From: Gallionellales bacterium GWA2_55_18
GTDB lineage: Bacteria > Pseudomonadota > Gammaproteobacteria > Burkholderiales > Gallionellaceae
Reading direction: 5' to 3'
Assembly: GCA_001801055.1 (NCBI GenBank)
Contig: MGWP01000050.1
Location: 1 to 34,699, forward strand
DNA: 34,699 nt
Shown piece after piece: positions 16,917-23,630 of this stretch. The position numbers and the translations under genes were made by a program. Below the pieces are notes generated by a model. The model saw only the letters and a program-made list of their open reading frames with translations, was not told where the DNA came from and did no database searches. Within the stretch, counting starts at the first letter, position 1, and each line of letters begins with the position of its first letter.

Positions 16917-16933
16917 CCACCCTACAAACACTA

Positions 16934-18433
16934 CTACCCAACCCGTAGCACCAACCCCTTGAGATATGCCCCTTCCGGAAAGCTGAGCAGCACTGGATGA
17001 TCGGCGCTGGCGTGCAGGTGATGCACGATCTGCGCATCCACGCCGGCATCGAGCGCGGCACCGGCGATAATCTTCTGGAACAGGTCTGCGCTGATGCCGC
17101 CGGAGCAGGAATAGGTTGCGAGCAGTCCACCCGGCCTGAGCAGCTTGAAGCCGAGCAGGTTGATGTCCTTGTAACCGCGCGCGGCCTTTTCGGCAAAGGC
17201 GGCAGTGGGCGCAAACTTGGGTGGATCGAGGATAATGAGGTCGAAGGATCTGCCTTGGTCGCGCAGCTTGCGCAATGCTTGGAACACGTCCGCCTCTTGC
17301 CATTCGGCACGTGTTGCATCCAGGCCATTGTTTAATAAATTTTGTTCGGCATTGCGTAGCGCATCGCCCGATGCGTCGATCGACAGCACCGATTTTGCGC
17401 CACCGCGTAGCGCATACAGCGAGAAGCCTCCGGTGTAGCAGAAGCAGTTCAGCACATCGCGGCCAGCAGCCAGTGTTTCTGTCAGCGCGCGGTTGTCGCG
17501 CTGGTCGAGATAGAAGCCGGTCTTCTGCCCAGCCGCGACATCCACCTTGAAGCGCAGGCCGTTCTCTACTACCTCCACGCCATCCGGCAACATGCCGCGC
17601 AGCACGCCGTTGCGCGGCTCCAGCCCTTCCAGTCCGCGTGAATCGGAATCGGAGCGCTCGTAGATGCATAAGGGATTGCATAGTTCTTGCAGGATGCCAA
17701 CGATGATGTCGCGCCAGCGTTCCGCACCCGCGCTGCCGATCTGCATCACCAGCGTATCGCCATATCGGTCGGCAATTAATCCCGGCAGCCCGTCCGATTC
17801 GGCGTGGATCAGGCGCAACCCCTCTCCCCCAGCCCCTCCGATAAAACCCCTAGCCATTCGACTAGGCTGGCAAAAAACTCCAGCCAAGTCGCTGGTTATC
17901 CCGCCTGCGGGAGAGGGGAGCAGAGCGTCGCGCGCCGCCAGCGCATTGGCAATACGGCGGCGAAAAAACTCTGCGTCAATGACCTCCTCTTCACGCCACG
18001 ACCAGACACGCGCGGTGATTTGCGAACTGGCGTTGTACGCCGCCCAAGCGAGAAAATTTCCCGAAGCGTCGCGCACTGGCAGCGTGTCACCGCTAAGAGG
18101 CACGCCATCCACGCGTTCGACCGCGCCGGAAAAAATCCACGGATGGCGGCGCAGCAAGGATTTTTCCCGCCCCGCCCTGAGGGTGATGCCGGGTTGCGCA
18201 GTAGCGGAGCCAACGTGAAATTGCGGTGCGCTGCGTGCAATACTCTTTTGCTCGCCGGACTGTTTCTCGTCGCGCTTGGTTCGGTTGCGAAAATCCCGGT
18301 TGCCTTGCGAGGGGCGTCCCCTCTCCTCAATCCTCTCCCGCTCACGGGAGAGGAAGCGATCGTCCTTTCTCCCCTTGGGAGAAGACTGTGATGATGACGG
18401 TGTCGAATGTGGTTTGGGTTTCTGGGTGGTCAT
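16934..18433 (-). CDS. rlmI: 23S rRNA m5C1962-type methyltransferase RlmI
   Basis: RlmI methylates C1962 of 23S rRNA using SAM. The product is 499 aa against about 396 in E. coli. The conserved protein starts near ITLRAGREKSLLRRHPWIFS (PUA domain), then HAESDGLPGLIADRYGD, the SAM-binding NCFCYTGGFSLYALRGG, the catalytic LDPPKFAP, and TYSCSGG with the second cysteine. Two extra pieces explain the length. One is a basic, low-complexity N-terminal extension of about 85 residues containing a repeat-encoded SRERERIEERGR. The other is a repeat-encoded insertion of about 33 residues between ARDALL and LRLIHAESDG. Both are in frame and no key motif is broken, so the enzyme may work. Start 18433 lies 22 bp after the xerC stop; a longer frame to 18607 only overlaps xerC. 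Confidence 0.9.
   Translation of the reverse strand: MTTQKPKPHSTPSSSQSSPKGRKDDRFLSRERERIEERGRPSQGNRDFRNRTKRDEKQSGEQKSIARSAPQFHVGSATAQPGITLRAGREKSLLRRHPWIFSGAVERVDGVPLSGDTLPVRDASGNFLAWAAYNASSQITARVWSWREEEVIDAEFFRRRIANALAARDALLPSPAGGITSDLAGVFCQPSRMARGFIGGAGGEGLRLIHAESDGLPGLIADRYGDTLVMQIGSAGAERWRDIIVGILQELCNPLCIYERSDSDSRGLEGLEPRNGVLRGMLPDGVEVVENGLRFKVDVAAGQKTGFYLDQRDNRALTETLAAGRDVLNCFCYTGGFSLYALRGGAKSVLSIDASGDALRNAEQNLLNNGLDATRAEWQEADVFQALRKLRDQGRSFDLIILDPPKFAPTAAFAEKAARGYKDINLLGFKLLRPGGLLATYSCSGGISADLFQKIIAGAALDAGVDAQIVHHLHASADHPVLLSFPEGAYLKGLVLRVG
17819..17918 (+). repeat. nested palindromic repeat inside rlmI (core copy 2)
   Basis: CCCCTCTCCC (17819-17828) and GGGAGAGGGG (17909-17918) are perfect terminal inverted arms of one repeat family. 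Inside them, at 17841-17902, lies core copy 2 (CTAGCCATTCGACTAGGCTG ... GCCAAGTCGCTGGTTATCCC). The 99-bp addition is a multiple of three and opens no stop codon in the rlmI frame. Confidence 0.85.
18318..18353. repeat. CCTCTCC hairpin repeat in rlmI N-terminus
   Basis: CCTCTCCCG (18332-18340) and CGGGAGAGG (18345-18353) form a perfect hairpin with a 4-nt loop, preceded by CCCCTCTCC at 18318-18326. This is the same family as the outer arms at 17819-17918 and 23427-23520, here without the nested core. It encodes SRERERIEERGR in RlmI. Confidence 0.75.
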
Positions 18434-18455
18434 ATCTTTTCTTTGGTATTTTTTC

Positions 18456-19364
18456 TTAGGTCTTTTTCTTGGCGCGCGGATGCGCCGCGTCGTAAATCTT
18501 GCTGAGATACTGGAAATCGAGGTGCGTATAAACCTGCGTGGTGGAGATGCTGGCGTGGCCGAGCATTTCCTGCACCGCGCGCAAGTCACCGCTGGATTGC
18601 AGCACATGGGTGGCGAACGAATGGCGCAGCAAATGCGGATGCACGTTGCTGGTAATGCCCTGTTTGATGCCCCATTGCTTCATGCGCAGTTGCACCACGC
18701 GCGGCGAGATGCGGCTGCCGCGCTGCCCGACGAACAGTGCGGTTTCGCCCGCATTGGCGAACTGGTCGCGCACCGCCAGCCAGGCCTGCAACGCGGTGAT
18801 GGCGTGGCTGCCGAGCGGTACGATGCGCGTTTTGCTGCCCTTGCCGGTAACGCGCACTTCGCCCGCGTTCAGGTCGGCTCGCATCGGTTCAAGCTCAAGG
18901 CCGACCAGCTCGGCCAAACGCAGACCGGAGGAGTAGAACAATTCGAACATCGCCTTGTCGCGGATCGCTTCCGGCGTATCGGCGGGCAAATTGACCATGC
19001 GCACCGCCTCGTCTGGCGACAGGGCTTGCGGCAGGTTCTTCGGCGATTTGGGCGCGCGCAGGCCTACGCAGGGGTTATCGGATAGACCATAGTCGCGTAT
19101 CAAATAAGTGAAAAAGCCGCGCCACGCTGACAACATACGCGCCAGCGAACGACCACCCGAACCCTTGCTGTGCAGTTGCGCGATAAAACGGCGGATGTGA
19201 TGATGCTTAAGGTTAGTCAGCGGCGTGGCGGCAGCCAGCTCGAACAGATGCCCGATGTCGCGCGCATAATTTTCGGCGGTCAGCGCGGAGTATTGCTTCT
19301 CGTTGCGCAGCCACGCCAGATAGCCGTTCAGATATTGATGATTAGGTGCTGCAGCATCGGTCAT
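18456..19364 (-). CDS. xerC: tyrosine recombinase XerC
   Basis: XerC acts with XerD at dif to resolve chromosome dimers. The product is 302 aa. The SAM-like core-binding domain is N-terminal (LNGYLAWLRNEKQYSALTAE and HHIRRFIAQLHSKGSGGRSL). The catalytic set is complete: Arg in SSGLRLAELVG, Lys in VTGKGSKTRIVPLG, His-x-x-Arg in HPHLLRHSFATHVL, His in LGHASISTTQ and the nucleophile Tyr in VYTHLDF. Start ATG 19364 gives the standard length; the frame open to 19541 consists of repeat-derived sequence. Gene order dapF-DUF484-xerC is conserved, but here a 347-bp repeat-filled gap separates DUF484 from xerC. Confidence 0.95.
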   Translation of the reverse strand: MTDAAAPNHQYLNGYLAWLRNEKQYSALTAENYARDIGHLFELAAATPLTNLKHHHIRRFIAQLHSKGSGGRSLARMLSAWRGFFTYLIRDYGLSDNPCVGLRAPKSPKNLPQALSPDEAVRMVNLPADTPEAIRDKAMFELFYSSGLRLAELVGLELEPMRADLNAGEVRVTGKGSKTRIVPLGSHAITALQAWLAVRDQFANAGETALFVGQRGSRISPRVVQLRMKQWGIKQGITSNVHPHLLRHSFATHVLQSSGDLRAVQEMLGHASISTTQVYTHLDFQYLSKIYDAAHPRAKKKT

Positions 19365-19395
19365 AACGAATGGGCGATTCCAAATAATTCCACAG

Positions 19396-19471
19396 GGGCG
19401 CGATTTAACCGGCAACTTGGCTGGCATCTCTTGCCAGTTTAGTCGAATGGCTATGCAAAGCCATCGCGCCC
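19396..19471 (-). repeat. nested palindromic repeat upstream of xerC (core copy 4)
   Basis: GGGCGCGAT (19396-19404) and ATCGCGCCC (19463-19471) are perfect arms of a palindrome that occurs unfilled at 34657-34677. Between them, read on the minus strand, lies the core (TAGCCATTCGACTAAACTGG ... CAGCCAAGTTGCCGGTTA), about 19401-19457. Confidence 0.8.
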
Positions 19472-19501
19472 TTTTTGGATGCATGAATAAACATGAAAAA
19501 A

Positions 19502-19630
19502 CAGTTGTCCACGAAAGCCACGAAATGTGACAAGCAGGCATTTACCACAATGCGGAAGTTCATAAAAAATTAACAGTGCTCCACACCGCCAATGAATACC
19601 CAATGTGTGGGACGCCAAGTCAATGCAACT
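19502..19630 (-). repeat. dispersed intergenic repeat, shared with 27742-27834
   Basis: Read on the minus strand it starts AAGTTGCATTGACTTGGC, contains CATTGGGTATTCATTGGC, and ends CTTTCGTGGACAACTG. The copy at 27742-27834 shares the start, middle and end but is about 35 bp shorter. Neither contains a gene. Confidence 0.7.
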
Positions 19631-19691
19631 TATTGTTCTTCCGTGCCTTTCGTGTTTTTCGTGGATGAATTACCGTTTTTAGGATGAATCA

Positions 19692-19711
19692 GGGCGCGAT
19701 GAACCGCACCC
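19692..19711. repeat. GGGCGCGAT half-degenerate palindrome
   Basis: GGGCGCGAT-GA-ACCGCACCC is an imperfect version of the palindrome whose perfect arms flank core copy 4 and which recurs at 34657-34677. It directly abuts the DUF484 stop codon at 19712. Confidence 0.6.
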
Positions 19712-20338
19712 CTACGATATGAGATGCGGGTGCAATGCGCTGCTTACCGCTTCGGCGATGCGCTCCAAAAATACCGTGCCCATCTCCGGGTAGAAACGCT
19801 GTTTGTCTTCGCTGGACAGCACCAGCAGGCCGATGGTTTCGCTGCCCGCGTGCAGCGGCAGGTAAGCGAACGAATGCAGCTGCGCGGCAGTTTCGCCGAA
19901 CCAGCCAGAGGTGTCGTGCATGGCATGGTGCAAGCAGACCGGTTGCCCCTGCGCATCGGCGAACGCCAGCACTTCCGCGCTGGGCGGGTTGACTTGCCAC
20001 AATTGCAACGCCGTATGCGGCACAGAAAAAATATCGCGCAACAGGTGCGGGATCATTTCCCGCAAAGTAGCCAGATCGCGCGCGGCAAACAGCGCGACAA
20101 CGAATTCATGCACCTTGTGTTGCAGCGCATCGTTCATTTTGGCGAATTCGATCAGTTCGTGCAGTTTTTTTTCCAGCTCCTTGTTCTTGTCGCGCAACGC
20201 CAGCAACTGCCGTTCGCTTAATGAAACCATGCGCCCACCATGTGGATGCGGCAAAGTGATTTGCGCCAGTGTATCGATGTGCTGTTCAAAAAACTGCGGG
20301 TTGTCCTGCAAATATTGTGCGACGTCTTCCGATCTCAT
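19712..20338 (-). CDS. DUF484 family protein (YigA-like)
   Basis: The 208-aa product matches the DUF484 family in length and layout. The N-terminal helical segment is SEDVAQYLQDNPQFFEQHID. It is followed by HPHGGRMVSLSERQLLALRD and a coiled coil at about 45-70 (KNKELEKKLHELIEFAKMN). The C-terminal two thirds form a GAF-like domain ending VLSSEDKQRFYPEMGTVFLE. The function is not established; its fixed position between dapF and xerC is the main clue. A Shine-Dalgarno AGGGAG overlaps the dapF stop region and lies 5 nt before the ATG, so translation is probably coupled to dapF (9-bp gap). Confidence 0.92.
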   Translation of the reverse strand: MRSEDVAQYLQDNPQFFEQHIDTLAQITLPHPHGGRMVSLSERQLLALRDKNKELEKKLHELIEFAKMNDALQHKVHEFVVALFAARDLATLREMIPHLLRDIFSVPHTALQLWQVNPPSAEVLAFADAQGQPVCLHHAMHDTSGWFGETAAQLHSFAYLPLHAGSETIGLLVLSSEDKQRFYPEMGTVFLERIAEAVSSALHPHLIS

Positions 20339-20347
20339 CGTGGCTCC

Positions 20348-21178
20348 CTATAGAATAATTTCGCCTTCAAATACCGTTATCGCCGGGCCGGTCATCAGCA
20401 CCGGCTGGCCTTCCCCGCCCCACGCAATAATCAACGCGCCGCCACGTGTCGCGACATTGACCGGGCTGTCGAGCAAACCGCGCCGGATGCCCGACACCGC
20501 TGCCGCACAGGCCCCGGTGCCGCACGACAGGGTTTCGCCCGAGCCGCGTTCATATACGCGCAAACGGACATGCTGGCGATCCATCACTTGCATAAAACCG
20601 GCATTGACGCGCTTGGGAAAACGCGGGTGATGCTCGATGAGCGGCCCCAGTTTTTCCACCGGCGCATGCTCGACATCCGCCACCACTTGCGCCGCATGCG
20701 GATTGCCCATCGACAGCGCGCTGATTTCCAGCATCTCTCCTGCCACATTCAACGGCTCGCTCGCCGCGCCACTGCCGCCGTCGAACGGAATGAGCGCGGC
20801 ATCGAAAACCGGCGCCCCCATATCAACCGTCACGCGCCCGTCGTCTTCGAGGCGCGGCCTGATCAGGCCGCTCTTGGTTTCCACCGTTATTTCACGTTTC
20901 GACGTGAGCCGCTTGTCGTGAACAAAGCGCGCGAAACAGCGTGCGCCATTGCCGCATTGTTCCACTTCGCCGCCGTCGGTATTGAAAATACGGTAGCGGA
21001 AATCGGCCTCGGGGTGCTGCGCCCTCTCCACCAGCAATATCTGGTCGCAGCCTACGCCGAAATGCCGGTCGGCAAGCAGGCGCAACTGCTCCGGGCTGAG
21101 TTCAATGTGCTGGCGTACCCCGTCCAGCACCACGAAGTCGTTGCCTGCGCCGTGCATCTTGGTAAATTTCAGCAGCAT
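20348..21178 (-). CDS. dapF: diaminopimelate epimerase DapF
   Basis: This PLP-independent racemase converts LL- to meso-diaminopimelate for lysine and peptidoglycan synthesis. The 276-aa length is normal. The two catalytic cysteines are present: Cys75 in [11 protein letters not shown] and Cys219 in [10 protein letters not shown]. Other family landmarks are [13 protein letters not shown] at 7-19, [12 protein letters not shown] and SMGNPHAA. It lies 21 bp downstream of tag and 9 bp upstream of DUF484 on the same strand, so tag-dapF-DUF484-xerC-rlmI probably form one transcription unit, with the caveat of the repeat-filled gap before xerC. Confidence 0.98.
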   Translation of the reverse strand: MLLKFTKMHGAGNDFVVLDGVRQHIELSPEQLRLLADRHFGVGCDQILLVERAQHPEADFRYRIFNTDGGEVEQCGNGARCFARFVHDKRLTSKREITVETKSGLIRPRLEDDGRVTVDMGAPVFDAALIPFDGGSGAASEPLNVAGEMLEISALSMGNPHAAQVVADVEHAPVEKLGPLIEHHPRFPKRVNAGFMQVMDRQHVRLRVYERGSGETLSCGTGACAAAVSGIRRGLLDSPVNVATRGGALIIAWGGEGQPVLMTGPAITVFEGEIIL

Positions 21179-21199
21179 TTCCGATCATTCCTTTTTGGA

Positions 21200-21808
21200 T
21201 TATCCCTTTTTGCCGCTTAATTCGGCATGCCTGAAGCAATTCACGGTATGGTCGTTCACCATGCCGGTCGCCTGCATGTGTGCGTAGCAAATCGTCGTGC
21301 CGACAAACTTGAATCCGCGCCGTTTTAACTCTTTGCTCATCATATCCGACTCGGGTGTGCTCGCCGGTACATCAGCGGGGCTGCGCCATACATTCTGTTT
21401 CGGTGCGCCGCCGACAAATTGCCAGATAAATTTCGAAAAACTGCCGAACTCATCCTGCACATCGAGAAATTTTTTCGCGTTGGTCACCGCTGCTTCGATT
21501 TTCAGGCGATTGCGCACAATGCCCGCATCCTGCAACAGCGATTCTATTTTATCAGCGCCATAACGGGCAATGCGTGTCGCGTCAAAATCATCGAAGGCGG
21601 CGCGGTAATTTTCGCGCTTGCGCAAAATAGTGATCCAGCTTAAACCCGCCTGTGCGCCTTCCAGAATCAGAAATTCGAACAGGCGCTGATCGTCATACAA
21701 CGGCACACCCCATTCGCAGTCGTGATAAGCCTGGTACAGGGCATCGTTACCCGCCCACGCGCAGCGCGGTTTAGAAGCAGAAATCGAGATTATGGGAATT
21801 GGATTCAT
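21200..21808 (-). CDS. tag: DNA-3-methyladenine glycosylase I (Tag)
   Basis: Tag removes 3-methyladenine from alkylated DNA to begin base-excision repair. The 202-aa product aligns well by eye with E. coli Tag. The zinc ligands correspond to Cys16 (RCAWAGND), His29 (YHDCEWG), His187 and Cys191 (NDHTVNCFRH). The helix-hairpin-helix region and the LEGAQAGLSWITILRKRENY segment are conserved, as is KRRGFKFVGTTICYAHMQA. It has about 12 extra N-terminal residues compared with E. coli. It is first in the probable tag-dapF operon. Confidence 0.96.
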   Translation of the reverse strand: MNPIPIISISASKPRCAWAGNDALYQAYHDCEWGVPLYDDQRLFEFLILEGAQAGLSWITILRKRENYRAAFDDFDATRIARYGADKIESLLQDAGIVRNRLKIEAAVTNAKKFLDVQDEFGSFSKFIWQFVGGAPKQNVWRSPADVPASTPESDMMSKELKRRGFKFVGTTICYAHMQATGMVNDHTVNCFRHAELSGKKG

Positions 21809-21930
21809 AACTTATGGGAACATCAAAATTTATTTTGCGGACGAATCGATATGCAAGCGGCAAGCTGGCCTACCAGCCCGCAAAAAGCAAATTATGACAA
21901 CTCCCTTATGCTCGCAGAATTGCAGGGAAA

Positions 21931-23289
21931 TCAGTTTTTAGCCGGTGGCCTGCACAGCAGTGCGGCAATTTGTTTTTTGGGTTTGCCCGGGTCAAACTTG
22001 TCGGTGCCAAAAAAGGGGTGCTCTTCGATTTTTGCGGCGGACGGGGAAGGTTCATAAGGTTTAAGGAACCAGTCATCAACCGGTGCGGATTTTTTGGCAT
22101 AGACCTGCGAGGCAGGCTTGGCCGTCCGGTGGCTGGAGGATGCGCGCGATGACGGCGAAACTGTCGCCCGTTCGCGTGAAAATGAGCGTTTGAGCAGTTT
22201 CTCGATATCGACCAGCCGCCGTTCTTCTTCACCATCCACCAGCGATATTGCTTCGCCGCTGGCGCCTGCGCGCCCGGTGCGCCCGATGCGGTGAACATAG
22301 TCCTCTGCGTTAGTCGGGAGTTCATAATTGACCACCAGCGGCAACTGGTCGATATCCAGCCCTCGTGCGGCAACATCGGTCGCTACCAGCGCGGTAATCT
22401 TGCCTTCCTTGAACGCGTCCAGCGCCTTGATGCGCTCCAGTTGGGTCTTGTCGCCGTGGATGGCATCGGCGGGTATGCCCTCGCGCTCCAGCTTGCGCGC
22501 CAAGCGCGCCGCAGTCAGCTTGGTGCGGGTAAAGACCAGCGCCTGACTGCCGAGCCCGCGAGAGCGAAGCAGATCGGCCAGTACGTTGAATTTATTGTCC
22601 TGATCCACCATGAGAACGGATTGCTTGACGTTTTCTGCCGCAGTGTTGCGGCGTTCCGCTTCGACAGTGATCGGGTTAACAAGGAAATCCTGCGCGAGCT
22701 TTTTGATGTCGTCGGAGAACGTGGCCGAAAACAGTAGGGTCTGGCGTTGTTTGGGCAACAGCGTGAGAATACGCTTGAGATCGGGCATAAAACCCATGTC
22801 CAGCATGCGGTCTGCCTCGTCCAGAATCAGCACCTGCACCTGATTGAGCATCAGGTTGCGGCTTTCGACGTGATCCAGCAAGCGACCGGGTGTTGCCACC
22901 AGAATTTCCACGCCCTTCATCAGCTCGGGTTTTTGCGTTTTGATATCGACGCCGCCAAATACCACGGTGGAGCGCAACGGCACATGCCTGGAGTAAGTTT
23001 CCACGCTTTTTTCGACCTGGATCGCCAGCTCGCGCGTCGGTGCCAGAACCAGCGCGCGGATCGGGTGACGTGCCGGAGAGGCGCTGGTGCTGGCATGCGG
23101 CAGCAAGCGCTGCAACAGCGGCAGCGTGAACGCCGCCGTCTTGCCGGTGCCGGTCTGCGCCATCGCCATCAGGTCGCGGCCCGCCAGAACATGAGGGATG
23201 GCCTGCGCCTGAATCGGCGTCGGCTCGGTATAGCCCTCATCTTCAATGGCGCGCAGAATCTGCGGGTCGAGATTAAGGGATGAAAACAT
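21931..23289 (-). CDS. rhlE: DEAD-box ATP-dependent RNA helicase RhlE
   Basis: The 452-aa product has all DEAD-box motifs in order: Q motif [14 protein letters not shown], motif I AQTGTGKT, Ia [52 protein letters not shown] and [10 protein letters not shown]. The C-terminal tail of about 80 residues is basic and low in complexity, typical of RhlE-type RNA tethers. I chose ATG 23289 ([15 protein letters not shown]) because it matches the canonical RhlE N-terminus. A TATAAT on the minus strand (23332-23327) lies just upstream; with the alternative ATG at 23316 the transcript would be nearly leaderless. It follows a 122-bp gap from tag and is probably a separate unit. Confidence 0.95.
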   Translation of the reverse strand: MFSSLNLDPQILRAIEDEGYTEPTPIQAQAIPHVLAGRDLMAMAQTGTGKTAAFTLPLLQRLLPHASTSASPARHPIRALVLAPTRELAIQVEKSVETYSRHVPLRSTVVFGGVDIKTQKPELMKGVEILVATPGRLLDHVESRNLMLNQVQVLILDEADRMLDMGFMPDLKRILTLLPKQRQTLLFSATFSDDIKKLAQDFLVNPITVEAERRNTAAENVKQSVLMVDQDNKFNVLADLLRSRGLGSQALVFTRTKLTAARLARKLEREGIPADAIHGDKTQLERIKALDAFKEGKITALVATDVAARGLDIDQLPLVVNYELPTNAEDYVHRIGRTGRAGASGEAISLVDGEEERRLVDIEKLLKRSFSRERATVSPSSRASSSHRTAKPASQVYAKKSAPVDDWFLKPYEPSPSAAKIEEHPFFGTDKFDPGKPKKQIAALLCRPPAKN

Positions 23290-23424
23290 TACTTTAGTTA
23301 CTGCCGGATCTGCCATAAGAGGCGGCATTATACCGGATTGCTGGGGCGCTTGGCGGTTACTAATTTAGTCACAAAGTTCAGCCGGGGGAATGATACGCTC
23401 CCTGTGCGGCGAAGTTAACGGCGG

Positions 23425-23520
23425 CCCCTCTCCCCAACCTCTCCGGGTGAAACAACTAGCCATCCGACTAGGCTGCAAACGACCGCAGCCAAGTCGCTGG
23501 TTATCCCGCAAGGGGAGAGG
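23425..23520 (+). repeat. nested palindromic repeat between rhlE and slt (core copy 3)
   Basis: CCTCTCCCC (23427-23435) and GGGGAGAGG (23512-23520) are perfect outer arms. The core lies at 23448-23507 (TGAAACAACTAGCCATCC ... CCAAGTCGCTGGTTATCCC). The rest of the 341-bp gap 23290-23630 holds only the candidate promoters of rhlE and slt. Confidence 0.85.
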
Positions 23521-23592
23521 CGCTTTTGCTTGCTGCCCACTACTTTCGAATGCCCCCCCTTTGACATGCCAAGTCTCCGCCCGCAAACGATG

Positions 23593-23601
23593 TGCTATGC
23601 T
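23593..23601 (+). promoter_or_regulatory. candidate extended -10 for slt
   Basis: TGCTATGCT has the TGn extension plus a TATGCT -10, 29 bp before the slt start codon. A TTGACA at 23561-23566 is too far upstream to pair with it (29-bp gap), so the match is weak. Confidence 0.35.
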
Positions 23602-23630
23602 TTGTCGGATTGATTTTTAGACGGTTCACG

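Larger units (their letters stand above)
9241..16933. mobile_element. accessory block between rlmI 3'-end copies
   Basis: About 7.7 kb of AT-richer DNA lies between the stop codon of intact rlmI and a diverged second copy of the rlmI 3' end in the same orientation. Cargo is a TacA/TacT-like pair, a five-gene plus-strand run ending in a truncated ADP-ribosylglycohydrolase, and nothing housekeeping. This is the topology expected when an element integrates into the 3' end of a gene and restores it. No integrase, transposase or short terminal inverted repeat was found, so the mechanism is unproven and homologous exchange is an alternative. Confidence 0.6.
19365..19711. other. repeat-filled gap inside the dapF-xerC operon
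   Basis: Three different repeats fill this 347-bp gap: core copy 4 nested in a GGGCGCGAT palindrome (19396-19471), a dispersed repeat shared with 27742-27834 (19502-19630), and a GGGCGCGAT-type half-palindrome touching the DUF484 stop (19692-19711). TTCGTG-type motifs also occur in opposite orientations at 19508-19526 and 19630-19661. I see no gene. Confidence 0.75.

Noticed and set aside
17841-17902. Core repeats as integron attC sites
   Set aside because: The outer bases do not fit the RYYYAAC/GTTRRRY pattern, the copies are not spaced by gene cassettes, and no integron integrase is present.
18434-18607. 58-codon upstream extension of rlmI
   Set aside because: It overlaps the 3' end of xerC in another frame and gives a Cys/Arg-rich nonsense peptide; ATG 18433 is better placed after the xerC stop.
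19365-19541. 59-codon upstream extension of xerC
   Set aside because: The added sequence is core copy 4 and other repeat DNA; the start at 19364 gives a standard XerC length.
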